Source: Anaerolineales bacterium (GTDB lineage: Bacteria; Chloroflexota; Anaerolineae; Anaerolineales; Villigracilaceae). From it: a stretch of DNA of 53,680 nt. The DNA lies in the NCBI GenBank assembly GCA_014860805.1, contig JACZJB010000226.1:1-53680 (forward strand). Reading direction: 5' to 3'. The notes beneath the pieces were generated by a model. It ran no database searches. It saw only the letters and a list, made by a program, of their open reading frames with translations, and was not told the DNA's origin. Below are positions 1-8,321 of the stretch, piece by piece (position 1 is the first letter of the stretch; every line of letters starts with the position of its first letter). Made by a program: the position numbers and the translations under genes.

Positions 1-1728
1 ATGCTCGAACTTGGCGAGCCTTTGCACGCCTTTGATTATGATGTGCTCAAAGCCCGGGCAGGAGACAAGAAAATCAAGATCAGCACCCGCGCCGCAAAAG
101 ATGGTGAAAAGCTCACCACTCTTGATGGAGTCGAACGCAAGCTCACTTCCACGAATGTGCTGGTCTGTGATGAAAAAGGTTCACTGTCTCTCGCAGGTGT
201 GATGGGCGGTTCCGAATCTGAAGTGTATGACGCTTCCAAAGAAGTGTTGGATGCAAAAGGCATCGAGACAAAACCTGGTGAAATGCCGCAAGGAAAAATT
301 ACTTCACGCGGAAAGAGCACCGTCAACGTTCTGCTCGAAGGCGCGGCGTGGAACTTCATTAACATCCGCCGCACGGCAAAGCAGCATAATCTTCCCTCCG
401 AAGCATCCTTCCGCTTTTCGCGCGGCGTGCACCCCTCGCTCGCAGAACCGGGAGTGAAACGCGGACTCCAATACATGGCAGAATGGGCTGGCGGTTCAAT
501 CGCCCCCGACCTCGTGGATGTGTATCCGCTCAAGCCAAAAGATTCTACTGTAGATGTCACCACACACGATGTAAAACGTTTGCTCGGCATTGATCTCACT
601 CTCAAGCAAATTGCCGAACTACTCACGCGCCTCGAATTCAAGTGTGAAATAAAGGGTGACAAGCTGCAAGTCATTGCCCCCGACCACCGCATGGACATCG
701 CCGAAGGAGTTGTCGGTCTCGCTGACGTACTCGAAGAAGTTGCCCGCAGTTACGGCTACGACAACATCCCCACTACCAGCATGGCGGATTCCCTTCCTCC
801 ACAAGTTGGCAACCCCGTCCACGAGTGGGAAGAGCATCTTCGGGATCTGCTTGTCGCGGTCGGTCTGCAGGAAGTCGTCACCTATCGCATGACCTCGCCC
901 GAACGCGAATCCCGTCTGAAAGCAAGCGAGAACTATGTTCGCATTGCCAACCCCATCGCGCCCGAACGCAGTGTTCTGCGCCGCAGCCTGCTCACCTCCG
1001 TGCTGGAGATCGCCGAGAAAAACGCCCGCGCCGAATCCATTGCGATGTTTGAAGTCGGTTCTGTCTTCGAGCCAAACGGCAATGATCTTCCTTTTGAGCC
1101 GCGCAAACTCGCCATCGTGATGACTGGCTCCCGCCTCGCTTCCGCATGGGATGTAAAAGACGCGCCCACCTTTGATTTCTACGATATGAAGGGGCGCCTC
1201 GAACTCCTTTTGAGCGGACTGCGCCTCACAGACATTTCCTACACTGCCAACGAATCCACCCCATACCTGCACCCGGGCAAAGCCGCCGAAGTCAAAGTGA
1301 ACGGGCAGGTTGTGGGCGTTTTCGGTGAATTGCATCCGCTGTCAAAGGAAAAGTTCGAGATGGGTGATGCCCCAGTCATCGTTGCTGAATTTGACCTTGA
1401 TCTCATGCGCAAATTGAATCCCACCTACGGCATCAAAGCTGTCCCCGAGACTCCGCCCATTTACGAAGACATCGCCGTCATTGTGGATGCTTCAGTGGAG
1501 GCATCTGCTGTCGAGGCATTGATCAGGCAGACGGGCGGAAAGACCGTCACCAATGTCCGCCTGTTCGATGTGTACGTGGATGAGAAGATCGGTGCCGGCA
1601 AAAAGTCTCTGGCGTACAGCCTTACGTATCAATCGGATAAAACAATGACCGATGCCGATGCCGCCGCGATCTGCAACAAGATCGTCAAACGGCTGGAAAA
1701 CACAATCGGCGCGAAACTTCGCAGCTAG
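1..1728 (+). CDS. pheT: Phenylalanyl-tRNA synthetase beta subunit, 5' end cut by window
   Basis: Beta chain of the cytosolic alpha2beta2 enzyme that charges tRNA-Phe. About 575 C-terminal residues are present of the roughly 800 usual for the family; the reading frame is open at base 1, so the Met there is probably internal (the family motif is ...LELGxPLHAFD). The B3/4 region (GVMGGSESEV, later ASFRFSRGV) that carries editing comes first, then the B5 region, the catalytic-like core (PIAPERSVLRRSLL) and the C-terminal ferredoxin-fold anticodon-binding domain (PPIYEDIAVIVD to the end). Between SEVYD and STVNVLLEG lies a stretch of about 28 residues that I do not expect in the family core. pheS is not visible and presumably lies upstream of the window. 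Confidence 0.95.
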   Translation: MLELGEPLHAFDYDVLKARAGDKKIKISTRAAKDGEKLTTLDGVERKLTSTNVLVCDEKGSLSLAGVMGGSESEVYDASKEVLDAKGIETKPGEMPQGKITSRGKSTVNVLLEGAAWNFINIRRTAKQHNLPSEASFRFSRGVHPSLAEPGVKRGLQYMAEWAGGSIAPDLVDVYPLKPKDSTVDVTTHDVKRLLGIDLTLKQIAELLTRLEFKCEIKGDKLQVIAPDHRMDIAEGVVGLADVLEEVARSYGYDNIPTTSMADSLPPQVGNPVHEWEEHLRDLLVAVGLQEVVTYRMTSPERESRLKASENYVRIANPIAPERSVLRRSLLTSVLEIAEKNARAESIAMFEVGSVFEPNGNDLPFEPRKLAIVMTGSRLASAWDVKDAPTFDFYDMKGRLELLLSGLRLTDISYTANESTPYLHPGKAAEVKVNGQVVGVFGELHPLSKEKFEMGDAPVIVAEFDLDLMRKLNPTYGIKAVPETPPIYEDIAVIVDASVEASAVEALIRQTGGKTVTNVRLFDVYVDEKIGAGKKSLAYSLTYQSDKTMTDADAAAICNKIVKRLENTIGAKLRS

Positions 1729-1732
1729 TACC

Positions 1733-1773
1733 AATGGGATGCAGGCAGCGCTTGCATCCCATTTTTTATTTTT
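1733..1773 (+). terminator. Rho-independent terminator of pheT
   Basis: Perfect 11-bp stem AATGGGATGCA / TGCATCCCATT (1733-1743 and 1753-1763) with a 9-base loop, followed by a T-rich tract. The 3' arm also contains TTGCAT (1752-1757), which lies 17 bp before TATACT (1775-1780). This could be the promoter of the next gene, so terminator and promoter would be fused. Confidence 0.85.
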
Positions 1774-1807
1774 GTATACTAAAAGAAAAAATAAAAGGAG
1801 AGTTTTA

Positions 1808-2086
1808 ATGAATAAGAATACCAGTATGATCATCACAGTTGTTCTTGCGCTATTATGTTCGTGTTGCAGTTTGTTTACCTGTATTCTGGGGTTCGGCGGG
1901 GTGACCGGGAACGGAACCTATAGCCTCGGCGGCGTAGACCAACCCATGCCCCCCACAGCGGGATATGCCCTTCTTTGTGTTTCCGTTATCCTGGTTTTGG
2001 TTCCGATCATCACGGGCTTTTTCCTGCTCCGCAAGAAGCCGGAAGTTGTTGCTGCAAACGACGAGCCGCTTCCTCCCGCTTCATAG
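1808..2086 (+). CDS. Small two-helix membrane protein, 92 aa
   Basis: I do not recognise a family. The start is the ATG at 1808, preceded by AAAGGAG at a normal distance; an upstream in-frame extension into the pheT terminator is discarded. Two hydrophobic segments are visible, roughly residues 6-28 (MIITVVLALLCSCC..., rich in Cys) and 50-74 (AGYALLCVSVILVLVPIITG), joined by a Gly/Pro-rich loop. The tail is short, charged and ends in Pro/Ala/Ser. A two-helix hairpin of the inner membrane is the simplest reading. It stands alone between two terminators, so context gives no function. Confidence 0.7.
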   Translation: MNKNTSMIITVVLALLCSCCSLFTCILGFGGVTGNGTYSLGGVDQPMPPTAGYALLCVSVILVLVPIITGFFLLRKKPEVVAANDEPLPPAS

Positions 2087-2087
2087 C

Positions 2088-2133
2088 AATAAAAAAAGTG
2101 CTCCGAGCGAAGGCTCGGAGCACTTTTTTTATT
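2088..2133. terminator. Bidirectional terminator between convergent genes
   Basis: An 18-bp perfect stem (2091-2108 and 2113-2130, GC core GTGCTCCGAGC) with GAAG loop, A-tract on the left and T-tract on the right. It serves the small membrane protein on plus and the lipoprotein on minus, whose stop codon lies inside the 3' arm. Confidence 0.95.
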
Positions 2134-2779
2134 GCACAATGATGGTCAAGTCCATCGTACAAAATTCATTTTTGCCAACGTTGATCTTCCACGTAGTGGA
2201 ATACGTTCCCGCGTCGGCTGGAGATTGCATGTTCACAACGATTTCGATGGTACTGCCAGGCGAAACGGATGCCTCAAAATCGCGGACAACCCCGCCCTGA
2301 TGGAGTCTGGAGCCGCCGGCATAACGATAATCTGCGTTATTTGCGTCCCATCCGGACTTACCTATATTTGCCACCAGCCAGCGTGCTTCAAACACAGATG
2401 ACTTTGCGACAACACTATCATTTTGCGGAGTCCGTGAAAGAATCTGGCAGTCATACGGTTTATCGGAAGTTCCCAAAGGAATTTGGGTGGGCGGCAAAGT
2501 AATGGTAGCCACTACAAAATAAAAGGTTGCCGTGGGTGGGGGAGTGTCCGTAGGGGTTTTGGTCGGCAGGAGCGTAGGCGTGGGAGTAAGAGTAGGGGGC
2601 AGTACGCGCGCAGTTTGCCTCGCCGCTGCGTTGGCTGTCTCTACAATTGCCGTGCCAATCGAGTTCGGGTCAAACGTGGGAAGCGGTGTCGGAGCAGGCG
2701 CAAGGGATGGTATTACACAGGCAAGCATCAACACTGTGCTGGTAGCGATGAAAAACAATTTGGTACTGCGCCGTCTCAT
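2129..2779 (-). CDS. Lipoprotein with C-terminal NBR1-type Ig (FW) domain, 216 aa
   Basis: N-terminal signal with a lipobox-like Cys near residue 21 (VLMLACVIPS), then a low-complexity linker rich in Thr and Pro (PTLTPTPTLLPTKTP), then from about residue 110 an all-beta domain with the NBR1 four-tryptophan pattern (ARWLVANIGKSGWD, later PADAGTYSTTWKI). Such domains are known as Ig-like folds on secreted and anchored proteins of Anaerolineae; a ligand is not known. Start ATG at 2779 has AGGAG upstream. The next gene upstream is a clear paralogue (15 bases between them), so this is a tandem duplication. Likely role: surface or envelope binding protein (inference). Confidence 0.8.
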   Translation of the reverse strand: MRRRSTKLFFIATSTVLMLACVIPSLAPAPTPLPTFDPNSIGTAIVETANAAARQTARVLPPTLTPTPTLLPTKTPTDTPPPTATFYFVVATITLPPTQIPLGTSDKPYDCQILSRTPQNDSVVAKSSVFEARWLVANIGKSGWDANNADYRYAGGSRLHQGGVVRDFEASVSPGSTIEIVVNMQSPADAGTYSTTWKINVGKNEFCTMDLTIIVQ

Positions 2780-2794
2780 GGCTGCTCCTGATTT

Positions 2795-3436
2795 TTATTT
2801 TACAGTAATGGCAACATACGGAAAGCACATCGGGCCATCCACTGCCCAGGTCATCACCTGGCGGCCTTTTTTGTTCGGGGCAACTCCGTCCAGGTCAATT
2901 TCATATGTATCGCCCGGGTTCATTACCTTGGGGATCTCATATCGGGTGGTGGTTGCCATTTTGGGGCCGCTGTAGTATTTCACGTCAATGCCGGCTACCC
3001 AGGATTTTGTACCAGTGTTGACAATGGTCCACTTAATATCAAAGTGAGCACCCGGATTAAATTGAGTATTATCTGCAGGCTTTCTAAGAATCGCGTTGCA
3101 GGAATATTGAGCTTGTTGGACGGGACGGCGGGTAGCCGTGGGGTTGACCGGCAGAGGAGTCACCGTATCAATCACGATGGGTGTAAATGTGAAAGTGGGG
3201 AACGCTAGAGGCGTTTCAGTAACTGCGGCAGAAGGAACATCAACAACAAGTGTGGGCGAAGCCGGGACTTGCGCGGCAACAGTTTGTTCAACAGAATTTG
3301 CAATCTGATCTTCCGCAGCCATGGTTTGCGCCACAGCAGTGTTGACACGCGATTCCAAGTCCTGAGTGTCCTGTACCGGTAGACAGGCTGCCACCAAAAA
3401 TACAAGGGCGGCAAAAATAAACATTGATTTACGCAT
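2795..3436 (-). CDS. Lipoprotein with NBR1-type Ig (FW) domain, paralogue, 213 aa
   Basis: Same plan as its downstream neighbour: signal peptide with lipobox (FLVAACLP, Cys18), an Ala/Gln/Thr-rich helical stretch, a Thr/Pro linker and a C-terminal NBR1-like domain (KWTIVNTGTKSWVAG, NPGDTYEIDLDGVAPNKKG, MTWAVDG). TAAAGGAG precedes the ATG. The pair probably forms one operon read from the kamA side, ending at the strong terminator at 2091-2130. The Ig domains align by eye but linker and N-terminal parts differ, so the duplication is not recent. Confidence 0.8.
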   Translation of the reverse strand: MRKSMFIFAALVFLVAACLPVQDTQDLESRVNTAVAQTMAAEDQIANSVEQTVAAQVPASPTLVVDVPSAAVTETPLAFPTFTFTPIVIDTVTPLPVNPTATRRPVQQAQYSCNAILRKPADNTQFNPGAHFDIKWTIVNTGTKSWVAGIDVKYYSGPKMATTTRYEIPKVMNPGDTYEIDLDGVAPNKKGRQVMTWAVDGPMCFPYVAITVK

Positions 3437-3521
3437 AGTGTTCTCCTTTATGAAAAGACCCGACAGACCCTTGAAATAGTTTCCTAAAAAACCACCCGAA
3501 ACCTGTCAGGTCTCTTAATGA

Positions 3522-4847
3522 CTAATCTGATTCGCCGGAGCCAATACCCAGCGGCTTCCACTTATTCTCATCTTTCAAACGGTGCTGGATACCACCGCGG
3601 TTATGCAGCTCATCGAATCCTTCAGGCTTGATGAACAAGTCTTCACCGTCCAAAAGTCCTGTGAGACCGGCCTGTCCGGGCTCGGGACGTTTGAGACCTT
3701 TGAATTTGGCCGCATCGGAAGGAACGTAATCAGTGGGCTCCTCATACGTTGTAACATAACCTTCGTAGTTACGCAAAATCACTTTATGGTCAGACATGCT
3801 CAACAGGTAATTGGGCATCAACGGGATCTTCCCGCCGCCGCCCGGCGCATCTACTATGAATTGGGGAACGGCGTAGCCGGAAGTGTGTCCGCGCAGACCT
3901 TCCATGATCTCGATGCCTTTGGCAACAGGGGTACGGAAGTGTCCTGCGCCCTCCACCAGGTCACATTGATACAGGTAATAAGGACGTACGCGAATACGGA
4001 CAAGGTCATGAACCAACTGGCGCTGGATGTGCACATTGTCATTTACGCCGGCCAGTAAAACGGACTGGTTGCCCAGCGGGATGCCCGCACGAGTCAGACG
4101 ATCTGCGGCTTCGGCAAGTTCCAGCGAAATTTCATTCGAGTGATTGACATGAATATTCAACCAGAGTGGGTGGAACTTTGCCAGCATATCGCACAATTCC
4201 TGGGTAACACGCATGGGCATGAAAACCGGCACCCGTGAACCGATGCGGATGATCTCGATATGTGGAATCTCGCGCAGGCGCGAGAGCAATTCTTCGAGAA
4301 TTTTCGGCGCAAGCACGAGCGGGTCGCCGCCGGAGAGCAGCACATCACGCACTTGCGGGGTCCGCTTGAGGTATTCGATCTGCATCTCAAATTCTTCGCG
4401 TTTGAAGGTCTGTCCGGGGTCGCCGACGATGCGGGAGCGTGTGCAATACCGGCAATACGAGGCGCACTGAGTCGTTACCAGCATAAGCACTCTGTCAGGA
4501 TAACGGTGAACCAGCCCCGGCACGGGAGAGTGGCGGTCTTCCGCAAGCGAATCCTCCATCATGGCGGTGAAGGCATTCAATTCCTCCGCAACGGGGATAA
4601 TCTGTTTGCGGGTGGGGTCATCTGGATCTTCGGGGTCGATCAGTGAAATAAAGTAGGGGGTTACATCCACACGGAAAAGCCCCTGAGTTTGCAGGGCTTT
4701 CTTTTCCGAGTCGGTCAATTTGAGAACTTTTTCGATATCCTCCACCGTGTTCAAACGATGGCTTAATTGCCAGCGCCAGTCGTTCCATTTTTCATTGGGA
4801 ACGTCGGCATAAATGGGGGCACGTTTTGATACGAAAGGGGTATTCAT
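3522..4847 (-). CDS. kamA: Lysine 2,3-aminomutase, radical SAM, 441 aa
   Basis: Converts L-lysine to L-beta-lysine with SAM, a [4Fe-4S] cluster and PLP. The radical SAM motif is C128-x3-C132-x2-C135 (CASYCRYC). The PLP-binding lysine is K340 in DAPGGGGKIPLMPNY. The two acidic residues that read the substrate side-chain amine in the clostridial enzyme are both present (D296 in YQCDLVEG, D333 in VDAPGG), which favours lysine over glutamate. The C-terminal Cys-rich metal site of the clostridial enzyme is missing: the region after EPTDYVP has no Cys. GGAGG precedes the ATG. beta-Lysine could feed lysine fermentation or N-acetyl-beta-lysine osmolyte synthesis; no ablB-type acetyltransferase of the usual length is nearby, so the role is open. 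Confidence 0.9.
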   Translation of the reverse strand: MNTPFVSKRAPIYADVPNEKWNDWRWQLSHRLNTVEDIEKVLKLTDSEKKALQTQGLFRVDVTPYFISLIDPEDPDDPTRKQIIPVAEELNAFTAMMEDSLAEDRHSPVPGLVHRYPDRVLMLVTTQCASYCRYCTRSRIVGDPGQTFKREEFEMQIEYLKRTPQVRDVLLSGGDPLVLAPKILEELLSRLREIPHIEIIRIGSRVPVFMPMRVTQELCDMLAKFHPLWLNIHVNHSNEISLELAEAADRLTRAGIPLGNQSVLLAGVNDNVHIQRQLVHDLVRIRVRPYYLYQCDLVEGAGHFRTPVAKGIEIMEGLRGHTSGYAVPQFIVDAPGGGGKIPLMPNYLLSMSDHKVILRNYEGYVTTYEEPTDYVPSDAAKFKGLKRPEPGQAGLTGLLDGEDLFIKPEGFDELHNRGGIQHRLKDENKWKPLGIGSGESD

Positions 4848-5002
4848 GGGTTTTTCCTCCGAATAAAATTATGGGTTGACAATAAAAATCGGCACACCTT
4901 TAAACTGTGGAGGGTCGTGGTCGGGACGAAAAAAACCTGCGAACATCGGGTAAAACATACTTAACATTGTAAAAGCAAACGGAACGCGGGTCAATGTCGC
5001 TA

Positions 5003-5030
5003 TTTTTCGAGAGTACAATTGGTCGAAAAA
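5003..5030 (+). promoter_or_regulatory. Inverted repeat around -10 box of the agmatinase gene
   Basis: Perfect 8-bp arms TTTTTCGA (5003-5010) and TCGAAAAA (5023-5030) flank TACAAT (5014-5019), a plausible -10. The Shine-Dalgarno AAAGGAG and the ATG at 5041 follow. The layout suggests a repressor operator over the promoter; this is inference. The wider kamA-speB gap (4848-5040) has another possible promoter, TTGACA at 4876-4881 with TTTAAA 17 bp on. Confidence 0.4.
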
Positions 5031-5040
5031 AGGAGAGCAT

Positions 5041-5937
5041 ATGACCGTTGAAGGCACGCACGGATTATGGGGCGATTTACACCATCCTGATCTCACGCCT
5101 GCGGAAGCTGATTTCAGTGTGATCGGAATCCCATTTGATGGACTCGCCAGCGCCCGCAAAGGCGCGGCTCTTGCGCCCGAACGCCTGAGATTCTGGTCCA
5201 GGCATTTGACTCCCTTTAGCGAAGACCGCACCCGTCTGAAGGATTTAACCATTTGCGATCTGGGTGACGTGACAATCACCGACCCGGTCAATGACTTTCA
5301 AACGATTCGCAGGCAGATCGCAACCCTTCCCAATATGCCGATTGTGCTTGGCGGCGATCACTCAGTGACCATTCCCGTTTTGCAGGGACAACGCGAACGT
5401 TACAAGGATTTGCACCTTGGCGTGTTATGGGTGGATGCGCATCCGGATTTGTGCGATTTCTTCAATGGCTCACGCCTTTCTCACGCAAATACCATGCGCC
5501 GCGCGCTGGAGTTCGGCATTGAGCCGCACGATGTTTGCATGGTGGGGCTGCGTTCGTGGGAAGACCAGGAAATTGACCTGATCGAGAACAGCGGGATCCA
5601 TGTCTACACCGCTGCAGACGTGGCTGACCGCGGCATGCGGCACGTCGCAGACAGCATTCGCAATATCCTCAACGACTGTGATGCCGTTCATATTTCGCTG
5701 GACATTGACTGCCTGGATCCATCCAGTGCGCCGGGTACGGGCATCCCCGAGTTCGGCGGACTGACCTCACGCGATGTGCTGACTCTCATCAAGTCCACGC
5801 AGGATCTGTCCCTTGCTGGGCTGGATGTCGTTGAAATTGCTCCGCCGCTCGACCCATCGGAATCCACTGTCTTCGCCGGATTGAAGATCATCATGGAATA
5901 TATCGCCGTCATCGCGCGTCAGAAACAAAGAGGATAA
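5041..5937 (+). CDS. speB: Agmatinase/arginase-family ureohydrolase, 298 aa
   Basis: Binuclear Mn hydrolase of a guanidino group, releasing urea. Family signatures are intact: GGDHS (104-108), DAHPDL (132-137, metal ligands), and DIDCLDPSSAPGTGIPE (from 221, two more Asp ligands). Length fits the agmatinase/formimidoylglutamase branch (about 300). Agmatine to putrescine is the usual assignment, but substrate cannot be fixed from sequence; arginine or guanidinobutyrate remain possible. AAAGGAGAG precedes the ATG. The gene is divergent from kamA and is followed two bases later by a small acetyltransferase, so these two are co-transcribed. Confidence 0.85.
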   Translation: MTVEGTHGLWGDLHHPDLTPAEADFSVIGIPFDGLASARKGAALAPERLRFWSRHLTPFSEDRTRLKDLTICDLGDVTITDPVNDFQTIRRQIATLPNMPIVLGGDHSVTIPVLQGQRERYKDLHLGVLWVDAHPDLCDFFNGSRLSHANTMRRALEFGIEPHDVCMVGLRSWEDQEIDLIENSGIHVYTAADVADRGMRHVADSIRNILNDCDAVHISLDIDCLDPSSAPGTGIPEFGGLTSRDVLTLIKSTQDLSLAGLDVVEIAPPLDPSESTVFAGLKIIMEYIAVIARQKQRG

Positions 5938-5939
5938 AC

Positions 5940-6224
5940 GTGCAGACTAAAGACACTAACGTTATACACGATCTGAAACGAAAACGATTCGAAATTAAAA
6001 TTGACGCACATACTGCCGAGCTGGCTTATTACATAAATGGAGATATCATCGTTTTTACGCACACCGGTGTCCCGCCTGCATTGGAAGGTCAGGGTATCGG
6101 AAGCCTGCTCGTAAAAACAGGTTTGCAATATGCAAAGGAAAACAACCTGAAAGTAGAATCGACGTGCTGGTTCGTCAGCAGGTATATTGACCGTCACCCT
6201 GATTTCCAGGATCCTGTTGATTAA
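5940..6224 (+). CDS. Small GNAT-like N-acetyltransferase (YjdJ type), 94 aa
   Basis: A minimal GCN5-like domain. The acetyl-CoA loop region reads PPALEGQGIGSLLVK (Q/R-x-x-G-x-G/A pattern) at about residues 41-55, followed by the helix QYAKENNLKVESTCWFVSRYI. Short proteins of this class (COG2388) acetylate small molecules or proteins; the substrate is unknown. The start is GTG at 5940, two bases after the stop of the ureohydrolase, and the upstream gene's end (AAAGAGGA) supplies the ribosome site. Its position suggests acetylation of a product of arginine/polyamine metabolism, but that is inference. Confidence 0.8.
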   Translation: MQTKDTNVIHDLKRKRFEIKIDAHTAELAYYINGDIIVFTHTGVPPALEGQGIGSLLVKTGLQYAKENNLKVESTCWFVSRYIDRHPDFQDPVD

Positions 6225-6230
6225 CCGTCA

Positions 6231-6264
6231 AAACAAAAGCCATCCATACGGATGGCTTTTGTTT
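6231..6264. terminator. Bidirectional terminator
   Basis: 15-bp perfect stem AAACAAAAGCCATCC (6231-6245) / GGATGGCTTTTGTTT (6250-6264) with ATAC loop. It closes the speB operon on plus and the hydrogenase operon on minus. Confidence 0.9.
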
Positions 6265-6742
6265 ATTTCTCAACCAGTATTTTTTGTTCAAGCAGATCCA
6301 GCACAAATCTTGCCGCCAGGGGAACAGCTTCCGCAACAGGAGAGGAAAGTTCCTCGCTGAATTCATGGATGCGCTTTGTGGCAACACCCACCACCATCAC
6401 TTCATCGGGCAGTTTCGCGCCCATTGCCTTCCCCAGCTCAATTGCATTTTGCAAGGAGGTATCATGCGGACAGGTTGTGTGATAGGCAGAATAATTCGGC
6501 ATATCTTCCAGCTTCAAGATCAAGATCGAACCGAGCGGTTCATCCAAGGCAAACGCATCCACCAAAATTGCACGTTGATAACCGATCAAATGCTCCATCA
6601 AACTAATGCCGCCCAGCGAAAGACATTCCACATCCACGCACAAATCAGCGGGAAGTTTCCTCTTCACTTCTTCAGCGACCTTCCAGCCAACACCATCATC
6701 ACCAAGGATGGGATTTCCAAGCCCGACCAACAACGTTTTCAT
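6263..6742 (-). CDS. Hydrogenase maturation protease (M52 family), 159 aa
   Basis: Endopeptidase that removes the C-terminal tail of the [NiFe] large subunit after nickel insertion. MKTLLVGLGNPILGDDGVGW shows the family's GNP and D-D-G-x-G motif with the nickel-sensing Asp; VDAFALDEPLG and the later CPHDTSL with a conserved His fit too. I chose the ATG at 6742, which starts directly at the conserved strand; a TTG 42 bases upstream is in frame but would add a non-conserved extension. It is the last gene of the hydrogenase operon, 43 bases after mvhA, whose 27-residue tail is its expected substrate. Confidence 0.9.
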   Translation of the reverse strand: MKTLLVGLGNPILGDDGVGWKVAEEVKRKLPADLCVDVECLSLGGISLMEHLIGYQRAILVDAFALDEPLGSILILKLEDMPNYSAYHTTCPHDTSLQNAIELGKAMGAKLPDEVMVVGVATKRIHEFSEELSSPVAEAVPLAARFVLDLLEQKILVEK

Positions 6743-6785
6743 AAGATAAATTTCCGCTTCGCTCTTAACCATTGTCTGATACAAC

Positions 6786-8252
6786 TCAACAAAACTGACT
6801 CAGCACTTTGAGGGGCTTCCCATCCGTATCCCGAACCGTGATCTCCAAAGGCATTTGTCCCGGCAGCGAATGAGTAGCGCACCCGAAGCACGGATCGTAG
6901 GCACGGAAAGCCATCTCTACCATGTTAAGCAGACCTTCATTCACAACCCCGTCTTTGATCAGACTCGCCGCCGCCTTGTGGGTGGACATTTGGATCGGCG
7001 CGTAGTTGTTGGTGGTGCCAACGATGAGATTCACTTTGGTTACGCGTCCCAGTTCATCGGTCCAGTAATGATGCGTAAGCGTGCCGCGCGGCGCTTCGAC
7101 AATGCCGATCCCTTCCGTTGGAATTTGAGTCGGCTTCGTATGAATATCCGCGGAAGTGATCTCAGGGTCGGTCACCAATTCCACCCAGCGTTCGGCAGCA
7201 TAGAGCAATTCGATCAACCGCGCCCAATGCGTAGCGAGGCGTTGATGCACGGGCTTGCCGCCAAGGGTTGCATAAAATTTTTCATACTCTTCCTGCGCGC
7301 GCGGAGTTGCCATGCCATCGGAAGCATTCAGCCGTGAAAGCGGAGTTGCCATGTACACACCTGAATCAATGCCATCCACAAAACCCTTCCAGCCAACATT
7401 TTTCAAATACGGGAATTTGAGATAGGTCCACGGCTCGACGTGCTCGGCAATATGCTCGGCGTACTCCTTTGGGGCGTACTTGACGAACTCCTTTCCGTTC
7501 GGGTCCACCACGCGGACTTTTCCATCATAAAAATTGATCTTGTTGTTTTCGTCAACCATGCCCATGTAGTAGGTATGATGGGTGTATATGTCACCGAGGA
7601 TGAGGTCAACATATGCCTTGTTGCCAAGCACAATATCGTTGAAAATCTTGAGGCTGAATTGTGCAAAGTCTATTGCCCAGCGTCCCATCTCTTCGATCTC
7701 TTTGCGCTGTTCTTCGGTGATGCCTTTGGTCATTCCGCCAGGGATGGATGTACACGGATGCACCTTGCGTCCGCCGATCATTTCCACCACGGTATGCCCA
7801 TACTTGCGCATCTGAATGACCTTGCTACCGATCTCCAGCCCAACCTTGTGAATCACGCCAAGGATATTTCTTTCTGCAACAGGGGCATCAGGCCCCATTA
7901 CAAAATCAGGCCCACCCAACGCATAGAAATGAGTCGTGTGGTCAGTGCAATAGAATGCCGAGTACAGCAATTCACGCAGAAGTTTCGCCGTGCGCGGCGG
8001 GTCCACTTGATAGACCATATCCGCAGCTTTAGAGGCTGCCATGTGATGCGCCTCGGGGCAAACCCCGCAAATGCGGTTGGTCAGCAGAGGCATCTCTTCA
8101 ATGGGACGCCCTACGCAGAACCGTTCAAAACCGCGCAGTTCGGGAATTTGAAAATAGGAATTGGCAACATTGCCTTTGTCATCCAAAAATATCTCGATCT
8201 TGCCGTGTCCTTCGAGACGGGTGATGGGGTCAATGGATATGCGTTGGGTCAT
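6786..8252 (-). CDS. mvhA: [NiFe]-hydrogenase large subunit, group 3 (MvhA type), 488 aa
   Basis: Catalytic subunit of a cytosolic hydrogenase. L1 motif RICGVCPEAHH (C62, C65) and L2 motif DPCFGCATH (C455, C458) provide the four nickel ligands; E14 in RLEGHG is conserved. The residues after H461 (SLPGQM... to the terminal Cys) form a 27-residue tail to be clipped by the maturation protease encoded next. I start at ATG 8252, which has GGAGG upstream and begins MTQRISIDPITRLEGHG; the open frame extends 21 codons further upstream without conservation. Neighbouring hdrABC and mvhDG point to group 3c, where H2 oxidation is coupled by flavin bifurcation to ferredoxin and a second acceptor. Confidence 0.95.
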   Translation of the reverse strand: MTQRISIDPITRLEGHGKIEIFLDDKGNVANSYFQIPELRGFERFCVGRPIEEMPLLTNRICGVCPEAHHMAASKAADMVYQVDPPRTAKLLRELLYSAFYCTDHTTHFYALGGPDFVMGPDAPVAERNILGVIHKVGLEIGSKVIQMRKYGHTVVEMIGGRKVHPCTSIPGGMTKGITEEQRKEIEEMGRWAIDFAQFSLKIFNDIVLGNKAYVDLILGDIYTHHTYYMGMVDENNKINFYDGKVRVVDPNGKEFVKYAPKEYAEHIAEHVEPWTYLKFPYLKNVGWKGFVDGIDSGVYMATPLSRLNASDGMATPRAQEEYEKFYATLGGKPVHQRLATHWARLIELLYAAERWVELVTDPEITSADIHTKPTQIPTEGIGIVEAPRGTLTHHYWTDELGRVTKVNLIVGTTNNYAPIQMSTHKAAASLIKDGVVNEGLLNMVEMAFRAYDPCFGCATHSLPGQMPLEITVRDTDGKPLKVLSQFC

Positions 8253-8321
8253 AAAGCCTCCAATCCTTGCTGCGTGATATGTGAAACGCGATTCGCAAAA
8301 CCACGTTTCACTCAATATTTT

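Noticed and set aside
36-698. 220-aa open frame on minus inside pheT
   Set aside because: Antisense shadow of a clear pheT frame; Ser/Arg-rich product with no family traits and no ribosome site.
619-1335. 238-aa minus frame inside pheT
   Set aside because: Antisense shadow; no start signal or recognisable domain.
4869-5291. 140-aa minus frame between kamA and speB
   Set aside because: Overlaps the speB start and its promoter; no homology seen and it would conflict with the strong speB ribosome site.
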